DNA of 26,202 nucleotides from SIG575 sp045542485. Lineage in GTDB: Bacteria; Bacillota; Clostridia; Oscillospirales; Acutalibacteraceae. Location: NCBI GenBank assembly GCA_045542485.1, contig JAZQLC010000054.1, forward strand, positions 1 through 26,202. Direction: 5' to 3'. Made by a program: the position numbers and the translations under genes. Numbering within the stretch: position 1 is the stretch's first letter; the number at the start of each line of letters is the position of its first letter. The notes below the pieces were generated by a model. That model saw only the letters and a list, made by a program, of their open reading frames with translations. It was not told the DNA's origin and did no database searches. Below, in pieces: positions 16,667-25,322 of this stretch.

Positions 16667-16677
16667 ATTTTCCTCCG

Positions 16678-17811
16678 TTATTTACTAAAAATACTTTTCA
16701 GGAAATTAATAAATCTCTGCCACAGACTGATTTTTTCAGGCATAGCGGCAGCAGAAACATCGCTCACAGCCACAAGGATCGATTCAGCTATCTTTTTTTG
16801 TCCTGAATAGAAAACAGCTTTTCCGCATATGTCACCTTTTTTTACAGGTGCGTAAATAAAACTGTCAATAAGATATTCAGAAACAATTCCTTGATTATCA
16901 TTAGCAACACCTACATATGTATCTTCCTGAAATGTAAGCTTTACTGATTTTTCAGTACCACCCACAACGGGAGCGGTATATGTATTTTTTTCAGTGAGTT
17001 TTAATTTTTTTGTCTTTTCAAAACCATAATCCAATAATTTTTTATGATCATTCCAATCATCCGGTGCATTAAGTGTAACTGCAACAATTCTTACAGAATC
17101 TTTCTCAGCAGCACTGACAAGACATCTGCCGCTCTTTTTGGTAAATCCGGTTTTAACACCAATGCATCCATCATAAAAAGAAAGGAGTTTGTTGTGATTT
17201 GTCAGTATTCTTCTGTATGGTGGATTACCGTAAAAAACTGCAGCTTGTTTCTGCGAAGAAATGCTTCTGAATTCAGGATTTTTAATAGCGTGACAAGCAA
17301 GAAGAGCCATATCGTAAGCCGTAGAATAGTGCTCTGTTGCATCAAGTCCTGACGGTGTGACAAAATTTGTATTTATCATACCAATTTCAGATGCTCGTTT
17401 ATTCATAAGCTTAACAAACTTTTCAGTACTGCCTGAAAGCTTTATTGCAGTAACATTAGCTGCATCGTTTCCGGATTGTAACAACATACCATAAACTAGA
17501 GCGCGAAATGTAACCTTATCATCAGCTTTGAGACCCATTGAAGTCCCCTCAACAGCTACTTCATCTTCACATACAATTACTTCTTTTTCCAGATCTGCGT
17601 TTTCTAAAGCAAGTAAAGATGTCATAATCTTAGTTGTACTTGCCATTGACCTTTTAGTATGAGCGTTGTATTCATACAAAACTTCACCTGTATCCACAAC
17701 CATCACAACTGCAGACGAAGCTGAAATATTAAGTGATACACCTGCTGCATCCAAAGGAAAGAACATCACCGCAAGAAGGATGCACAAAAAGACAGAAATA
17801 TTTTTTCTCAC
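16678..17811 (-). CDS. dacF: D-alanyl-D-alanine carboxypeptidase, DacF/DacB type (PBP5 family)
   Basis: A 377-residue low-molecular-weight penicillin-binding protein that trims the terminal D-Ala of peptidoglycan stems. A signal peptide covers about 1-24. Catalytic motifs are Ser58-Thr-Thr-Lys61 (SxxK), Ser113-Gly-Asn115 (SxN) and Lys220-Thr-Gly222 (KTG). The last 20 or so residues form an amphipathic helix suited to membrane anchoring. I choose the GTG at 17811: AGGTGGTG lies eight bases upstream and the N-terminus MRKNISVFLC is a clean signal peptide. The GTG at 17832 adds seven residues and lacks a ribosome-binding site. Association with gerW suggests cortex or forespore wall work, but a vegetative role is not excluded. 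Confidence 0.94.
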   Translation of the reverse strand: MRKNISVFLCILLAVMFFPLDAAGVSLNISASSAVVMVVDTGEVLYEYNAHTKRSMASTTKIMTSLLALENADLEKEVIVCEDEVAVEGTSMGLKADDKVTFRALVYGMLLQSGNDAANVTAIKLSGSTEKFVKLMNKRASEIGMINTNFVTPSGLDATEHYSTAYDMALLACHAIKNPEFRSISSQKQAAVFYGNPPYRRILTNHNKLLSFYDGCIGVKTGFTKKSGRCLVSAAEKDSVRIVAVTLNAPDDWNDHKKLLDYGFEKTKKLKLTEKNTYTAPVVGGTEKSVKLTFQEDTYVGVANDNQGIVSEYLIDSFIYAPVKKGDICGKAVFYSGQKKIAESILVAVSDVSAAAMPEKISLWQRFINFLKSIFSK

Positions 17812-17878
17812 TGAAATGACACCACCTGTCACAGAAATACATCAGTTAATTTCTATGCAGACAGCCGACATTTAATAA

Positions 17879-18307
17879 TCAGTTTTCTTCAGTTTCTGTA
17901 TTCTTGTCAGAAGAACCGTTTGCAGCTTCATCGTCTTTCTTTACAAACTTATTTACAAGACTGGAAACTGTGTTAACAACCTCAGGAACTGCTGAAATGG
18001 CCTTTTCAACAGGATTATCTGAGTTGCTGATTGTTTTGATTGTAACAATATCGTCGTTAACAACAAGAAATGCAACGGGAGTTACAGTGATACCTGCACC
18101 ACCTGCACCACCAAAAAGTTCAACATTGTTCTTTGAAGGGAAATCTGAACCGCCTGAAGCAAAACCGTAAGTAACCTTTGAAATCGGGATTACTGTAACT
18201 TTCTCAGAAATCTTCATAGGTTCGCCGATGATTGTACTTGTGTCAACAAGATTCTTAATCTTATCAATTGTTGTACCGAGGATACCTGATGCTGACTGTT
18301 CTTTCAT
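17879..18307 (-). CDS. gerW: GerW/YtfJ-family sporulation protein
   Basis: A 142-residue protein with the family core: 'IGEPMKISEKVTVIPISKVTYGFASGG' region (about 27-53), then the glycine-rich 'FGGAGGAGITVTPVAFLVV' region. In B. subtilis YtfJ/GerW is a forespore protein needed for normal germination with L-alanine. The C-terminus is a charged tail ending ETEEN. ATG follows AAGGAGAG at good spacing, three bases after the DUF2953 gene. ytfI-ytfJ pairing is conserved. Confidence 0.93.
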   Translation of the reverse strand: MKEQSASGILGTTIDKIKNLVDTSTIIGEPMKISEKVTVIPISKVTYGFASGGSDFPSKNNVELFGGAGGAGITVTPVAFLVVNDDIVTIKTISNSDNPVEKAISAVPEVVNTVSSLVNKFVKKDDEAANGSSDKNTETEEN

Positions 18308-18310
18308 AGT

Positions 18311-19009
18311 TTATCTCTCCTTAATAGCTTTTTTGACTTTCTTTTCAAAATCTTTTTTATCTTTATTATCTGCATTCTGTGATTTAATAAGTTTAAGAAG
18401 TACATTCTTAAACAACTTAAACCCTGCAGCAATAACCGAATTAGTTACAAAAATCGGACTAAGACCAAATTGAAAATGGAACATAGCCTCATCTTTGTTT
18501 GCAAGGAAATCAGGTGAAATATCAACGTTATACTTTTTCACCCTGGCCTTTGTACACAAAAGACCCATAGCAGGAAAAACAGCAGAACTTATTTTACCAT
18601 ACTTTATTGCCGTTTCGGCTGCGTCAGAACCGGCAATTTTCATTTCAAGATAAAGTTCCCTGAAAACAAAGTGCCTGAAAATACCACCAAAAAGACCTCC
18701 GATTGCATTAAGTGAATCAGCGATAAGCTGTATAACACCCTCGAATCCCTGATTGTTATAGAAAGTAAGGAATATATTGTCCCCTTTTTCTTTCGGTTTT
18801 TCTTCTTTTGGCTTTTTCTCTTTTTTGTTTTTCTTTTCTTTTTCAGGTTTTTTCTTTTTTTCTTCTGACGGAAAAATCTTTATTCTGATAAAAAGATATT
18901 TAACGTACATTTCAAATGTACCTTCATAATGGCCGGTTACTCTCACGGGGATGAGAAAAAGCACTATTATAAATGAAATAATACCAAGCAAGGTATACAG
19001 AACGGGCAT
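18311..19009 (-). CDS. DUF2953 protein (YtfI-like), membrane-anchored
   Basis: A 232-residue protein. One N-terminal hydrophobic helix (about 4-22) is followed by a beta segment and a Lys/Glu-rich low-complexity linker at about 49-76. The domain after the linker has hydrophobic segments and 'EMKIAGSDAAETAIKYGKISSAVFP', which resembles the DUF2953 'GtgDPa.Tg..yG' block. The C-terminus is very basic. The partner of GerW (ytfI-ytfJ) in sporeformers; molecular function unknown. AGGAGGTGA precedes the ATG. It lies 18 bases after scpB. Confidence 0.88.
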   Translation of the reverse strand: MPVLYTLLGIISFIIVLFLIPVRVTGHYEGTFEMYVKYLFIRIKIFPSEEKKKKPEKEKKNKKEKKPKEEKPKEKGDNIFLTFYNNQGFEGVIQLIADSLNAIGGLFGGIFRHFVFRELYLEMKIAGSDAAETAIKYGKISSAVFPAMGLLCTKARVKKYNVDISPDFLANKDEAMFHFQFGLSPIFVTNSVIAAGFKLFKNVLLKLIKSQNADNKDKKDFEKKVKKAIKER

Positions 19010-19027
19010 TTTCTCACCTCCTGAAAA

Positions 19028-19627
19028 TTATTCTTCGTCTTCGACACTTTCCTTTATTTCCGCTTCCATCTTCTCCAACTCAACTTCTGCCTCCTGCTCT
19101 TCAAGAGGTTTTTCATTAAGCTCGGGAATATCAGGTAAATCATCAAGTGAATTTATGCAAAAGCATTTTAAAAATTCTGCTGTTGTACCATAAATGAGCG
19201 GTCTGCCGGGAAGTTCGAGTCTGCCTACCTCTTCAATCAGACCCTTCTGACAAAGGGTCGAAATAACACCTGAACAGTCAACACCTCTGACCTGTTCTAT
19301 GTAAGCCTTTGTAATTGGTTGATTATACGCAACAACTGCAAGAACTTCAAAAGCAGCCTGGGAGAGAGGTGCGTTTTTCTTCATATCCAGGATATCTCTC
19401 ACCTGCTCTGCATACTCCTTACGGGTACATATCTGGTATTTCTTGTCCATCTTTACAATTCTGATTCCACTGTTTGTGTCATCGTACTTTGCAGCGATAT
19501 TCAGAACAAGACTTTCTGCATTTTCAGCATCAATTTCGAGAATTTCAGCAATTCTGTCAATTTCAAGGGGCTCACCACAAGCAAAAAGCATCGCTTCTGC
19601 AGCAGCCTGCATTTCATTTACATTCAT
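19028..19627 (-). CDS. scpB: Condensin winged-helix subunit ScpB
   Basis: A 199-residue KITE subunit of the Smc-ScpA-ScpB condensin, which compacts and helps segregate the chromosome. Two winged-helix domains are visible, the second containing 'LSQAAFEVLAVVAYNQPITKAYIEQVRGVD' (about 93-122), the most conserved family stretch, and 'LPGRPLIYGTTAEFLKCF'. The C-terminal 45 residues are acidic. The ATG overlaps the scpA stop as ATGA, with AAGGAGG in the end of scpA, indicating coupled translation. smc is not in this window. Confidence 0.97.
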   Translation of the reverse strand: MNVNEMQAAAEAMLFACGEPLEIDRIAEILEIDAENAESLVLNIAAKYDDTNSGIRIVKMDKKYQICTRKEYAEQVRDILDMKKNAPLSQAAFEVLAVVAYNQPITKAYIEQVRGVDCSGVISTLCQKGLIEEVGRLELPGRPLIYGTTAEFLKCFCINSLDDLPDIPELNEKPLEEQEAEVELEKMEAEIKESVEDEE

Positions 19628-20340
19628 TCTGTATCGCCTCCTTCAGTAAGTTCAATTTCCATCTCATCGGCTTCGCCCACAAGTTTCACACGCTTAGTTT
19701 TTGCAAGTTCAAGAATAGCGAGAAAAGTAGCAACCAGCTCGGATTTTGACTCAGCATTCATAAAGAATGAAACAAACTTATCTTTCTTTTTCTCAAGCAA
19801 TCTGTGCATAACAGCATTGATACGGGAACTGACTGACACAATTTTGTGTGCAACAATTTTAGTGAAAGCCTCAACCGGCGGCGGAAGTTTTCTCTTACCC
19901 TTACCAACCGCTGAAATATATGCCTTCAGAATATCGGAAACAGGGTGAAGCCTTCTGTATGTCTTATCAGGTTCAAAGTCTTGCTGAGGACGGGAATAAA
20001 GTTCAAAACCGTCTGCGTGTTCTGACAACTCTTTCGCAATTGCCTGACATTCCTTATATTCGAGCAACTCACCTACTAATTGCATTTTAAGCTGCTCTGC
20101 TTCTTCATGAACCGGAAGAAGTGAAACCGATTTGATATAAACAAGCCTTGCAGCCATTTCCAGGAATTCACTTGCAACCTCCATATCATCCTCCTGCATC
20201 TGACGGACATAGTCAAGATACTGTTCAACAAGAGTGAAAATAGGGATATCATTAATATTCAGTTTATGTTTGTTTATAAGATGAAGCAAAAGGTCAAGAG
20301 GACCTTCAAAGGCTTCAAGCTTGTAAGAAATTTTTTCCAA
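19624..20340 (-). CDS. scpA: Condensin kleisin subunit ScpA
   Basis: A 238-residue kleisin that bridges Smc heads and binds ScpB. The N-terminal Smc-neck-binding domain contains 'FEGPLDLLLHLINKHKLNI' (about 9-27), a signature of ScpA. The C-terminal winged-helix domain contains 'VATFLAILELAKTKRVKL' (about 208-225). Length is typical. It begins 12 bases after the M50 protease gene and overlaps scpB by four bases. Confidence 0.97.
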   Translation of the reverse strand: MEKISYKLEAFEGPLDLLLHLINKHKLNINDIPIFTLVEQYLDYVRQMQEDDMEVASEFLEMAARLVYIKSVSLLPVHEEAEQLKMQLVGELLEYKECQAIAKELSEHADGFELYSRPQQDFEPDKTYRRLHPVSDILKAYISAVGKGKRKLPPPVEAFTKIVAHKIVSVSSRINAVMHRLLEKKKDKFVSFFMNAESKSELVATFLAILELAKTKRVKLVGEADEMEIELTEGGDTE

Positions 20341-20352
20341 AACAAATCAACC

Positions 20353-21042
20353 TTATCTTAAAAATATAAATGGAAGAGACACAAGGAAGCTGAGCCAACT
20401 GTATATGATATCTGAAAGTAATGCAATAGGTGTAGAGAAAACACCGGTCAGCAGAAGAACAATCATAACAATCATTATCTGACGCTCATACTTCATAATC
20501 GTGTAATAATACTTGTCGGGAATAATTGAAAACAGAATCCTTGACCCGTCAAGCGGAGGAACAGGAATAAGATTGAAAACTGCAAGAGAAACATTTATAC
20601 TTGCTGCAAAGCCCAGGAAATGTGCAATAATTTCCATAAGCAATTCCGGAATCTGAGTTACACTGCATATTAGTGAAAATATCTGATACAGAAGCAAGAA
20701 AACCATTGCCATAATCAGATTTGAAACAGGACCTGAAAGCGCAACAAGCGCCATACCCAGCTTTTTATTTTTTGTTTTCAGATTATACATATTTACAGGA
20801 ACGGGTTTAGCATATCCCACACCTGAAATCAGTATCATAATCGCACCAAAAATATCAAGATGTGCAAAAGGTGAAAGTGTCAGTCTGCCTTTAAGTCGGG
20901 CAGTATGGTCACCGAGTTTTGTTGCCGCCCATGCGTGAGCATACTCGTGAATGGGAAAGCAACAGAAAACAACAAAAACAGATGCCATAATCTGCATTAT
21001 TATTGTAAGTGGATCTCCACCTGAAAACAAAGCTCTGAGCAT
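20353..21042 (-). CDS. Site-2 protease family (M50) membrane metalloprotease
   Basis: A 229-residue polytopic membrane protein. The zinc motif HEYAH is at residues 32-36 (His32, Glu33, His36) within the first helices, and the third ligand is Asp165 in 'NLIPVPPLDGSRIL'. This compact form without PDZ or CBS domains is the YwhC-like group often encoded beside scpA in Firmicutes. Substrate unknown. GAGGTG precedes the ATG. It starts 11 bases after prmC. Confidence 0.94.
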   Translation of the reverse strand: MLRALFSGGDPLTIIMQIMASVFVVFCCFPIHEYAHAWAATKLGDHTARLKGRLTLSPFAHLDIFGAIMILISGVGYAKPVPVNMYNLKTKNKKLGMALVALSGPVSNLIMAMVFLLLYQIFSLICSVTQIPELLMEIIAHFLGFAASINVSLAVFNLIPVPPLDGSRILFSIIPDKYYYTIMKYERQIMIVMIVLLLTGVFSTPIALLSDIIYSWLSFLVSLPFIFLR

Positions 21043-21053
21043 TTATATACACC

Positions 21054-21902
21054 TCAATTCTTAACAAACGACACTACTCTGTCGATGCCGTTCAAATCTT
21101 TATGAATATTAATTTCTGATGAAAATTGAGAATAAAGTTCACTGAGAATCCCAGCCTGAGTTTCCCCGCATTCAAACGCTGAAAAACTTCCCTTTTCAAG
21201 ATATTTCAGCCATTTATCACCAATTGTTCTGTAAAAATACAATCCGTCCTCGCCACCGTCAAGTGCCATATGAGGCTCACGCTGCACTTCTGCAGACAAA
21301 GTTTCAATTTCTTTTGTTTCAATGTACGGTGGGTTAGAAACAAGCACATCAATTCTGCCAAAGTCAAAAAATTTATGACCTTCTGTAATATCGCCTTTAA
21401 CAGCCCTGACATTCGAAACATTGTTCTGTCGGATGTTTTTTTCGAGATATTTAAACGCTTTGTCAGAAAGTTCAACACAATAAACCTGAAGATATGGGAA
21501 AAGCATAGCAAGAGAAATACCAACGCATCCGCTGCCGGAACATAAATCGCAGACAACCTTAACATCGCTGTGATTTCTTATAAATTCTGCAGCCGTTTCA
21601 ACAAGAACTTCTGTATCGTATCGCGGAATCAACACACCCTCGCCAACGAAAAACTCACCGTTCATAAAAGGCCATTTACCGATTATATACTGGAGAGGCT
21701 CCCCTTTTCTGCGTCTTTCAATAAAAGAGATATACAACTCACTTTTTGCTTCATCAGCTTCTTCATGCCGATTGAGAAACAACTTATTTCTGTCAAAACC
21801 AAAAGCATCACAAAACAGACACTCTGCGTCAAAATCGTAGTCTTCGATAGCAGACTCTTCAAGCAGTCTTCTGCCATATTTTAAAAGTTCATATATTTTC
21901 AT
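21054..21902 (-). CDS. prmC: Release factor glutamine methyltransferase PrmC (HemK)
   Basis: A 282-residue SAM-dependent enzyme that methylates the glutamine of the GGQ motif in release factors RF1 and RF2. An N-terminal helical domain (1-75) precedes the methyltransferase domain with motif I 'VCDLCSGSGCVG' (117-128) and the catalytic NPPY at 190-193. 'LIPRYDTEVLVE' (91-102) is the family substrate loop, with Tyr where Pro is common. The start overlaps the DUF1385 stop by one base (TGATG). prfA, often adjacent, is not here. Confidence 0.97.
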   Translation of the reverse strand: MKIYELLKYGRRLLEESAIEDYDFDAECLFCDAFGFDRNKLFLNRHEEADEAKSELYISFIERRRKGEPLQYIIGKWPFMNGEFFVGEGVLIPRYDTEVLVETAAEFIRNHSDVKVVCDLCSGSGCVGISLAMLFPYLQVYCVELSDKAFKYLEKNIRQNNVSNVRAVKGDITEGHKFFDFGRIDVLVSNPPYIETKEIETLSAEVQREPHMALDGGEDGLYFYRTIGDKWLKYLEKGSFSAFECGETQAGILSELYSQFSSEINIHKDLNGIDRVVSFVKN

Positions 21903-23080
21903 CAGTTATCAGATTTCTTTTCTGAAAGAACTTCTGCAAACAAGTCGTCGACTATGCTCTGTGCTTTCTCATAAGTGCTCTCTTTTTTTTCTTCTGCAAC
22001 AGATTCTTCAACTACTGTATCAGCCGTTTCCTGGACCTCTTCTGTAACTTCATCGTCTACAATCTCAGAAATTTTTTCAGTCGTTTCTTCAGATTCTACT
22101 TCAGATTCTGATTCTGCTTTTTCTTCAACTCCGTAAAGAGCTGCCTTAAGCGCTGCGATGCCAACTTCAATTATATCGTCTGTGGGTTCATTAGTTGTAA
22201 TCTTCTGCATCCAGAGACCGGGCGCAGAAACGATTTTCACAAGAATATTGTCATGAGAACCTGCAAATTTTATAAATTCATATCCAAGTCCCATAACAAC
22301 AGGAAGAAGAAGGACTTTAATAGCTAACCAAAGAGGGATAATATCGCGAAGATTCGGGAAAGCAATATTGATAACAGACGAAAGAATCATACTGATAAGA
22401 ATCATAACAAACATAAAACTTGTTCCGCATCTGGGATGAAGTCTGCTCATTTCCTTTACATTTTCAACTGTCAGCTCTTTTCCGGCCTCAAAGCAGAAAA
22501 TAGATTTATGTTCTGCTCCGTGATACATAAACATTCTCTTTATATCCTTCATCTGTGAAGCAAGGACCATATACAAAACAAAAATAATTATTCTCACAAG
22601 GCTTTCAATTATAACTCTGAAACTTGTTATCGCACCGTCTGTCAGTTTATTTATAAGGTCAGCAGCAAGTGTAGGAAGATAGAAGAAAAGCAAGAATGCC
22701 AGACCAATGCCAAGCACCATTGAAATAATAGAAATGGCATTCATCATCTTTTCGCCAAAATGTTCTGTAATCCATTTGTCAACCTTTGACATATTCTCAA
22801 TATCGTCATCATTCTTAATATCATCAAGGCTTACTTTCTCCACAGATTCCATAAGAGCTTTGTAGCCTTCAATCATACTTTCAACAAACGAAACAATGCC
22901 CCTTACAATGGGAAAACCGAAAAACTTATTCTTGTCTCTGAGAGAAGATGTTTTCTTCTCTTCAACAGAAATTGTACCGTCAGGAAGTCTGAGTGCCATT
23001 GCAGAACACTTGGGTCCTTTCATAAGAATACCTTCAACAAGTGCCTGACCTCCGACTGAAACTCTTTTAACCTTTGCCAT
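21902..23080 (-). CDS. DUF1385 membrane protein (YqhQ-like)
   Basis: A 392-residue integral membrane protein. The N-terminal 'VGGQALVEGILMKGPK' (9-24), 'YHGAEHK' (186-192) and 'HPRCGTSF' (215-222) are DUF1385 signatures; their His, Glu and Cys residues suggest metal binding. Hydrophobic helices lie near 113-140, 153-175, 220-242 and 247-272. An acidic tail of about 70 residues (320-392), rich in Glu, Ser and Thr, ends in a short helix-like 'AQSIVDDLFAEVLSEKK'. Most relatives I know end soon after the domain. Biochemical function unknown. AAGGAGT inside the end of the kinase gene precedes the ATG. The neighbourhood with prmC is common in Firmicutes. Confidence 0.92.
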   Translation of the reverse strand: MAKVKRVSVGGQALVEGILMKGPKCSAMALRLPDGTISVEEKKTSSLRDKNKFFGFPIVRGIVSFVESMIEGYKALMESVEKVSLDDIKNDDDIENMSKVDKWITEHFGEKMMNAISIISMVLGIGLAFLLFFYLPTLAADLINKLTDGAITSFRVIIESLVRIIIFVLYMVLASQMKDIKRMFMYHGAEHKSIFCFEAGKELTVENVKEMSRLHPRCGTSFMFVMILISMILSSVINIAFPNLRDIIPLWLAIKVLLLPVVMGLGYEFIKFAGSHDNILVKIVSAPGLWMQKITTNEPTDDIIEVGIAALKAALYGVEEKAESESEVESEETTEKISEIVDDEVTEEVQETADTVVEESVAEEKKESTYEKAQSIVDDLFAEVLSEKKSDN

Positions 23081-23085
23081 TTATA

Positions 23086-24570
23086 TTACTCCTTTTCAGT
23101 TAAATTCAACTCTATCTGCATCTTTTCCAAAGGAAGCAGAAGTTTTACAACTGTACCCTCACCCAATGAACTGGATATCTGAATCTCACCGTTATGCAGT
23201 TTGATTATTTCGTCTGCAACAGCAAGACCGATACCTGAACCTCTGTAATTGATGCTTGTTTTATAAAATTTCTCCTTAACCTTAGGCAGGTCTTCAGGAG
23301 AGATACCACAACCCGTATCCACAAAATATACAGACAGATAACCGTCAGAACCAATTACCGCATTAACAGTAACTTTGCCACCCTGTTCCGTATATTTGAT
23401 AGCGTTGTCGAGAACATTAGTAAACACTTGCTTAAGTCTGTTGGGATCGCCAAACATAGGTGCCGGTTCTTCAGGTGCAGTATAAACAAAATCAATACCT
23501 TCACGCACCGCCCTGTCTCTGAAAACAAACACTGTTTCATCAAGCTCGGCAAGAATGTCAATTTTTTCTTTTTTCATCTTCAGGGCACCGTTCTGCATAC
23601 GGGAGAAATCAAGCAGTTCTTCAACAAGTTCGGACAATCTTGCTGACTCGCTGATAATAACCTCAAGACCTTTCTGTAACATAACAGGGTCCTTATCACC
23701 TATCTGAAGAAGAGTTTCACCCCAGCCTTTAACCGCAGTCAAAGGTGTTCTGATTTCGTGTGAGATTGTGGAAATGAAATCATTTTTCATTCTGTCCATT
23801 CCACTGATTTCTTCAAGCATTGAGTTTATGTTACTGCACAGACTGCTGATTTCATCGTCACCCTCGTCATAACGCACACGCGCAGTATAATCTCCACTTG
23901 CTACTTTATTGACAGTTTTGCTCAGTTCTTCCATCGGTACTACAATCGAACGGATGAAATACATGCCGGAAATAATAACGAGGATAATTATAACCACTGC
24001 TGCAACAAAAATATAAAAATACAGAACAAGCAACTGACTGTCAATTGCTTCGAGCGAAACAATATATCTCACGGCAGCGTGAGACGAATACTTTCCGTCA
24101 ACTAAGTTTCCTAACGGCACGGACACCGCCATAACTTTTTCGCCGTAATCATTTTTACCCACCCATTTACCAAGCTCTTTGTTGTGAGAAAAAATTTCGG
24201 AATAATCGGGCATTGTAGGAGATTCAGAGATACCGAAACCGCTTGACGACGCAACAGGTATACCCTTTTCATCAATAATCCAGACTTCCATTTTATCATT
24301 CTCTGAAAACTCATCTATAAACTTCAGTGCACCGTTTTTAAATTGCTCTTCTGTCGTATTCAGATAAGCACTGAAATAGTTTTTGACCAGATTGTTATCC
24401 ATTGATTCAAGTGATAATGAAGCTGAATTATAATAATACCATCTGACAAGAAAACCGGCTATCAGTGAAACAATTGAAACTATAATTACAGAAACCATGA
24501 CAAAGTTTTTAAGCCATTTTGCAGTTATGCCGCTGACCTTATGCTTTGACCAGAGTTTTTTAAGTTTCAA
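23086..24570 (-). CDS. Sensor histidine kinase with HAMP domain
   Basis: A membrane kinase of 494 residues. One helix near 23-44, an extracytoplasmic sensor of about 130 residues, a second helix near 181-206, HAMP (about 207-257), HisKA with 'SHEIRTPLTAVKGW' (phospho-accepting His271) and HATPase_c with 'NVLDNAIKYT', 'VDTGCGIS' and 'GSGIGLAVA' follow in order. I place the start at TTG 24570: AGGCAGGTGAT, nearly the full anti-16S complement, ends four bases upstream with the GG pair at eight. The GTG at 24579, three codons earlier, lies inside that Shine-Dalgarno. It partners the response regulator 37 bases upstream. Signal unknown; architecture resembles WalK/PhoR-type kinases without PAS. 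Confidence 0.93.
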   Translation of the reverse strand: MKLKKLWSKHKVSGITAKWLKNFVMVSVIIVSIVSLIAGFLVRWYYYNSASLSLESMDNNLVKNYFSAYLNTTEEQFKNGALKFIDEFSENDKMEVWIIDEKGIPVASSSGFGISESPTMPDYSEIFSHNKELGKWVGKNDYGEKVMAVSVPLGNLVDGKYSSHAAVRYIVSLEAIDSQLLVLYFYIFVAAVVIIILVIISGMYFIRSIVVPMEELSKTVNKVASGDYTARVRYDEGDDEISSLCSNINSMLEEISGMDRMKNDFISTISHEIRTPLTAVKGWGETLLQIGDKDPVMLQKGLEVIISESARLSELVEELLDFSRMQNGALKMKKEKIDILAELDETVFVFRDRAVREGIDFVYTAPEEPAPMFGDPNRLKQVFTNVLDNAIKYTEQGGKVTVNAVIGSDGYLSVYFVDTGCGISPEDLPKVKEKFYKTSINYRGSGIGLAVADEIIKLHNGEIQISSSLGEGTVVKLLLPLEKMQIELNLTEKE

Positions 24571-24607
24571 TTCTATCACCTGCCTTTATTTCTGTAAAAT
24601 ACTCATT

Positions 24608-25306
24608 TTATACAACCCATTTATAGCCATATCCCCATACTGTTACAAGATGTCTGGGATTTGAAGGCTCATCTTCGACTTTCATTCTGAGTCGTCTGAT
24701 GTTAACATCAACAACCTTTTCTTCGCCGTAATATTTTTTACCCCATACTCTGTCAAGAATATCAGTTCTGCTCAAAGCTGCGCCTACATCGGAGAAGAAG
24801 TATTCAATAATCTGAAATTCAACTTGAGTCAATTCAATATTAACACCGTTTTTAGTCAGAGTATGGTCACGGAGATTGAGAACGAATTCGCCGAGCTCAA
24901 TTACACTCTTCTGAGGCTCTTCACGGTTTTTATTCATTTCAACGCGTCTGTAAATTGCATCCACGCGTGCCATAAGTTCTGAAGGTGAGAAAGGCTTTGA
25001 AACATAGTCATCTGCACCTACAAGTAAACCCGTAACTCTGTCAATTTCCTGTGTTTTTGCAGTGAGCATAATAATACCAACAGTCTGACTGATGCTTCTC
25101 AGACGTTTACATACTTCAAGACCATCCATTTCAGGCATCATTATGTCAAGCAGCACAACATCAAAATCACCGTTTGAAGCTTCATACATTTCAAGCGCTG
25201 TTCTGCCATTATCCGCCTGACTTACTTCATATCCTGAACGCTGTAAATTGATTACAATAAATTCTCTTATGGATGTTTCATCTTCTGCTACCAAAACTCT
25301 TTTCAT
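24608..25306 (-). CDS. OmpR/PhoB-family response regulator
   Basis: A 232-residue two-domain regulator. The receiver domain (1-118) has acidic residues Glu8-Asp9, phospho-acceptor Asp54 in 'VLLDIMMPEMDG', and 'KPF' late in the domain. The C-terminal winged helix (about 132-232) ends in the typical 'VDVNIRRLRMKVED' recognition helix and 'GYGYKWVV'. The ATG at 25306 is preceded by AGAGAGGAG about eight bases upstream. The longer frame from 25333 adds nine residues before the conserved MKRVLVAEDE and would place that Shine-Dalgarno inside the gene. It starts 16 bases after the upstream gene and is followed by its kinase. Target genes unknown. Confidence 0.96.
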   Translation of the reverse strand: MKRVLVAEDETSIREFIVINLQRSGYEVSQADNGRTALEMYEASNGDFDVVLLDIMMPEMDGLEVCKRLRSISQTVGIIMLTAKTQEIDRVTGLLVGADDYVSKPFSPSELMARVDAIYRRVEMNKNREEPQKSVIELGEFVLNLRDHTLTKNGVNIELTQVEFQIIEYFFSDVGAALSRTDILDRVWGKKYYGEEKVVDVNIRRLRMKVEDEPSNPRHLVTVWGYGYKWVV

Positions 25307-25322
25307 CAAAATAGCTCCTCTC

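Noticed and set aside
17826..17864. Nested inverted repeat between gerW and dacF (CTGTC/GACAG around AGAAAT/ATTTCT)
   Set aside because: It partly covers the dacF ribosome-binding region and might affect translation, but the stems are short and interrupted and no T-run follows. I could not call it a terminator or riboswitch.
19319..19948. Plus-strand open frame of 209 codons opposite scpB and scpA
   Set aside because: It spans two clear minus-strand genes, shows no family motif, and is best explained as an antisense shadow.
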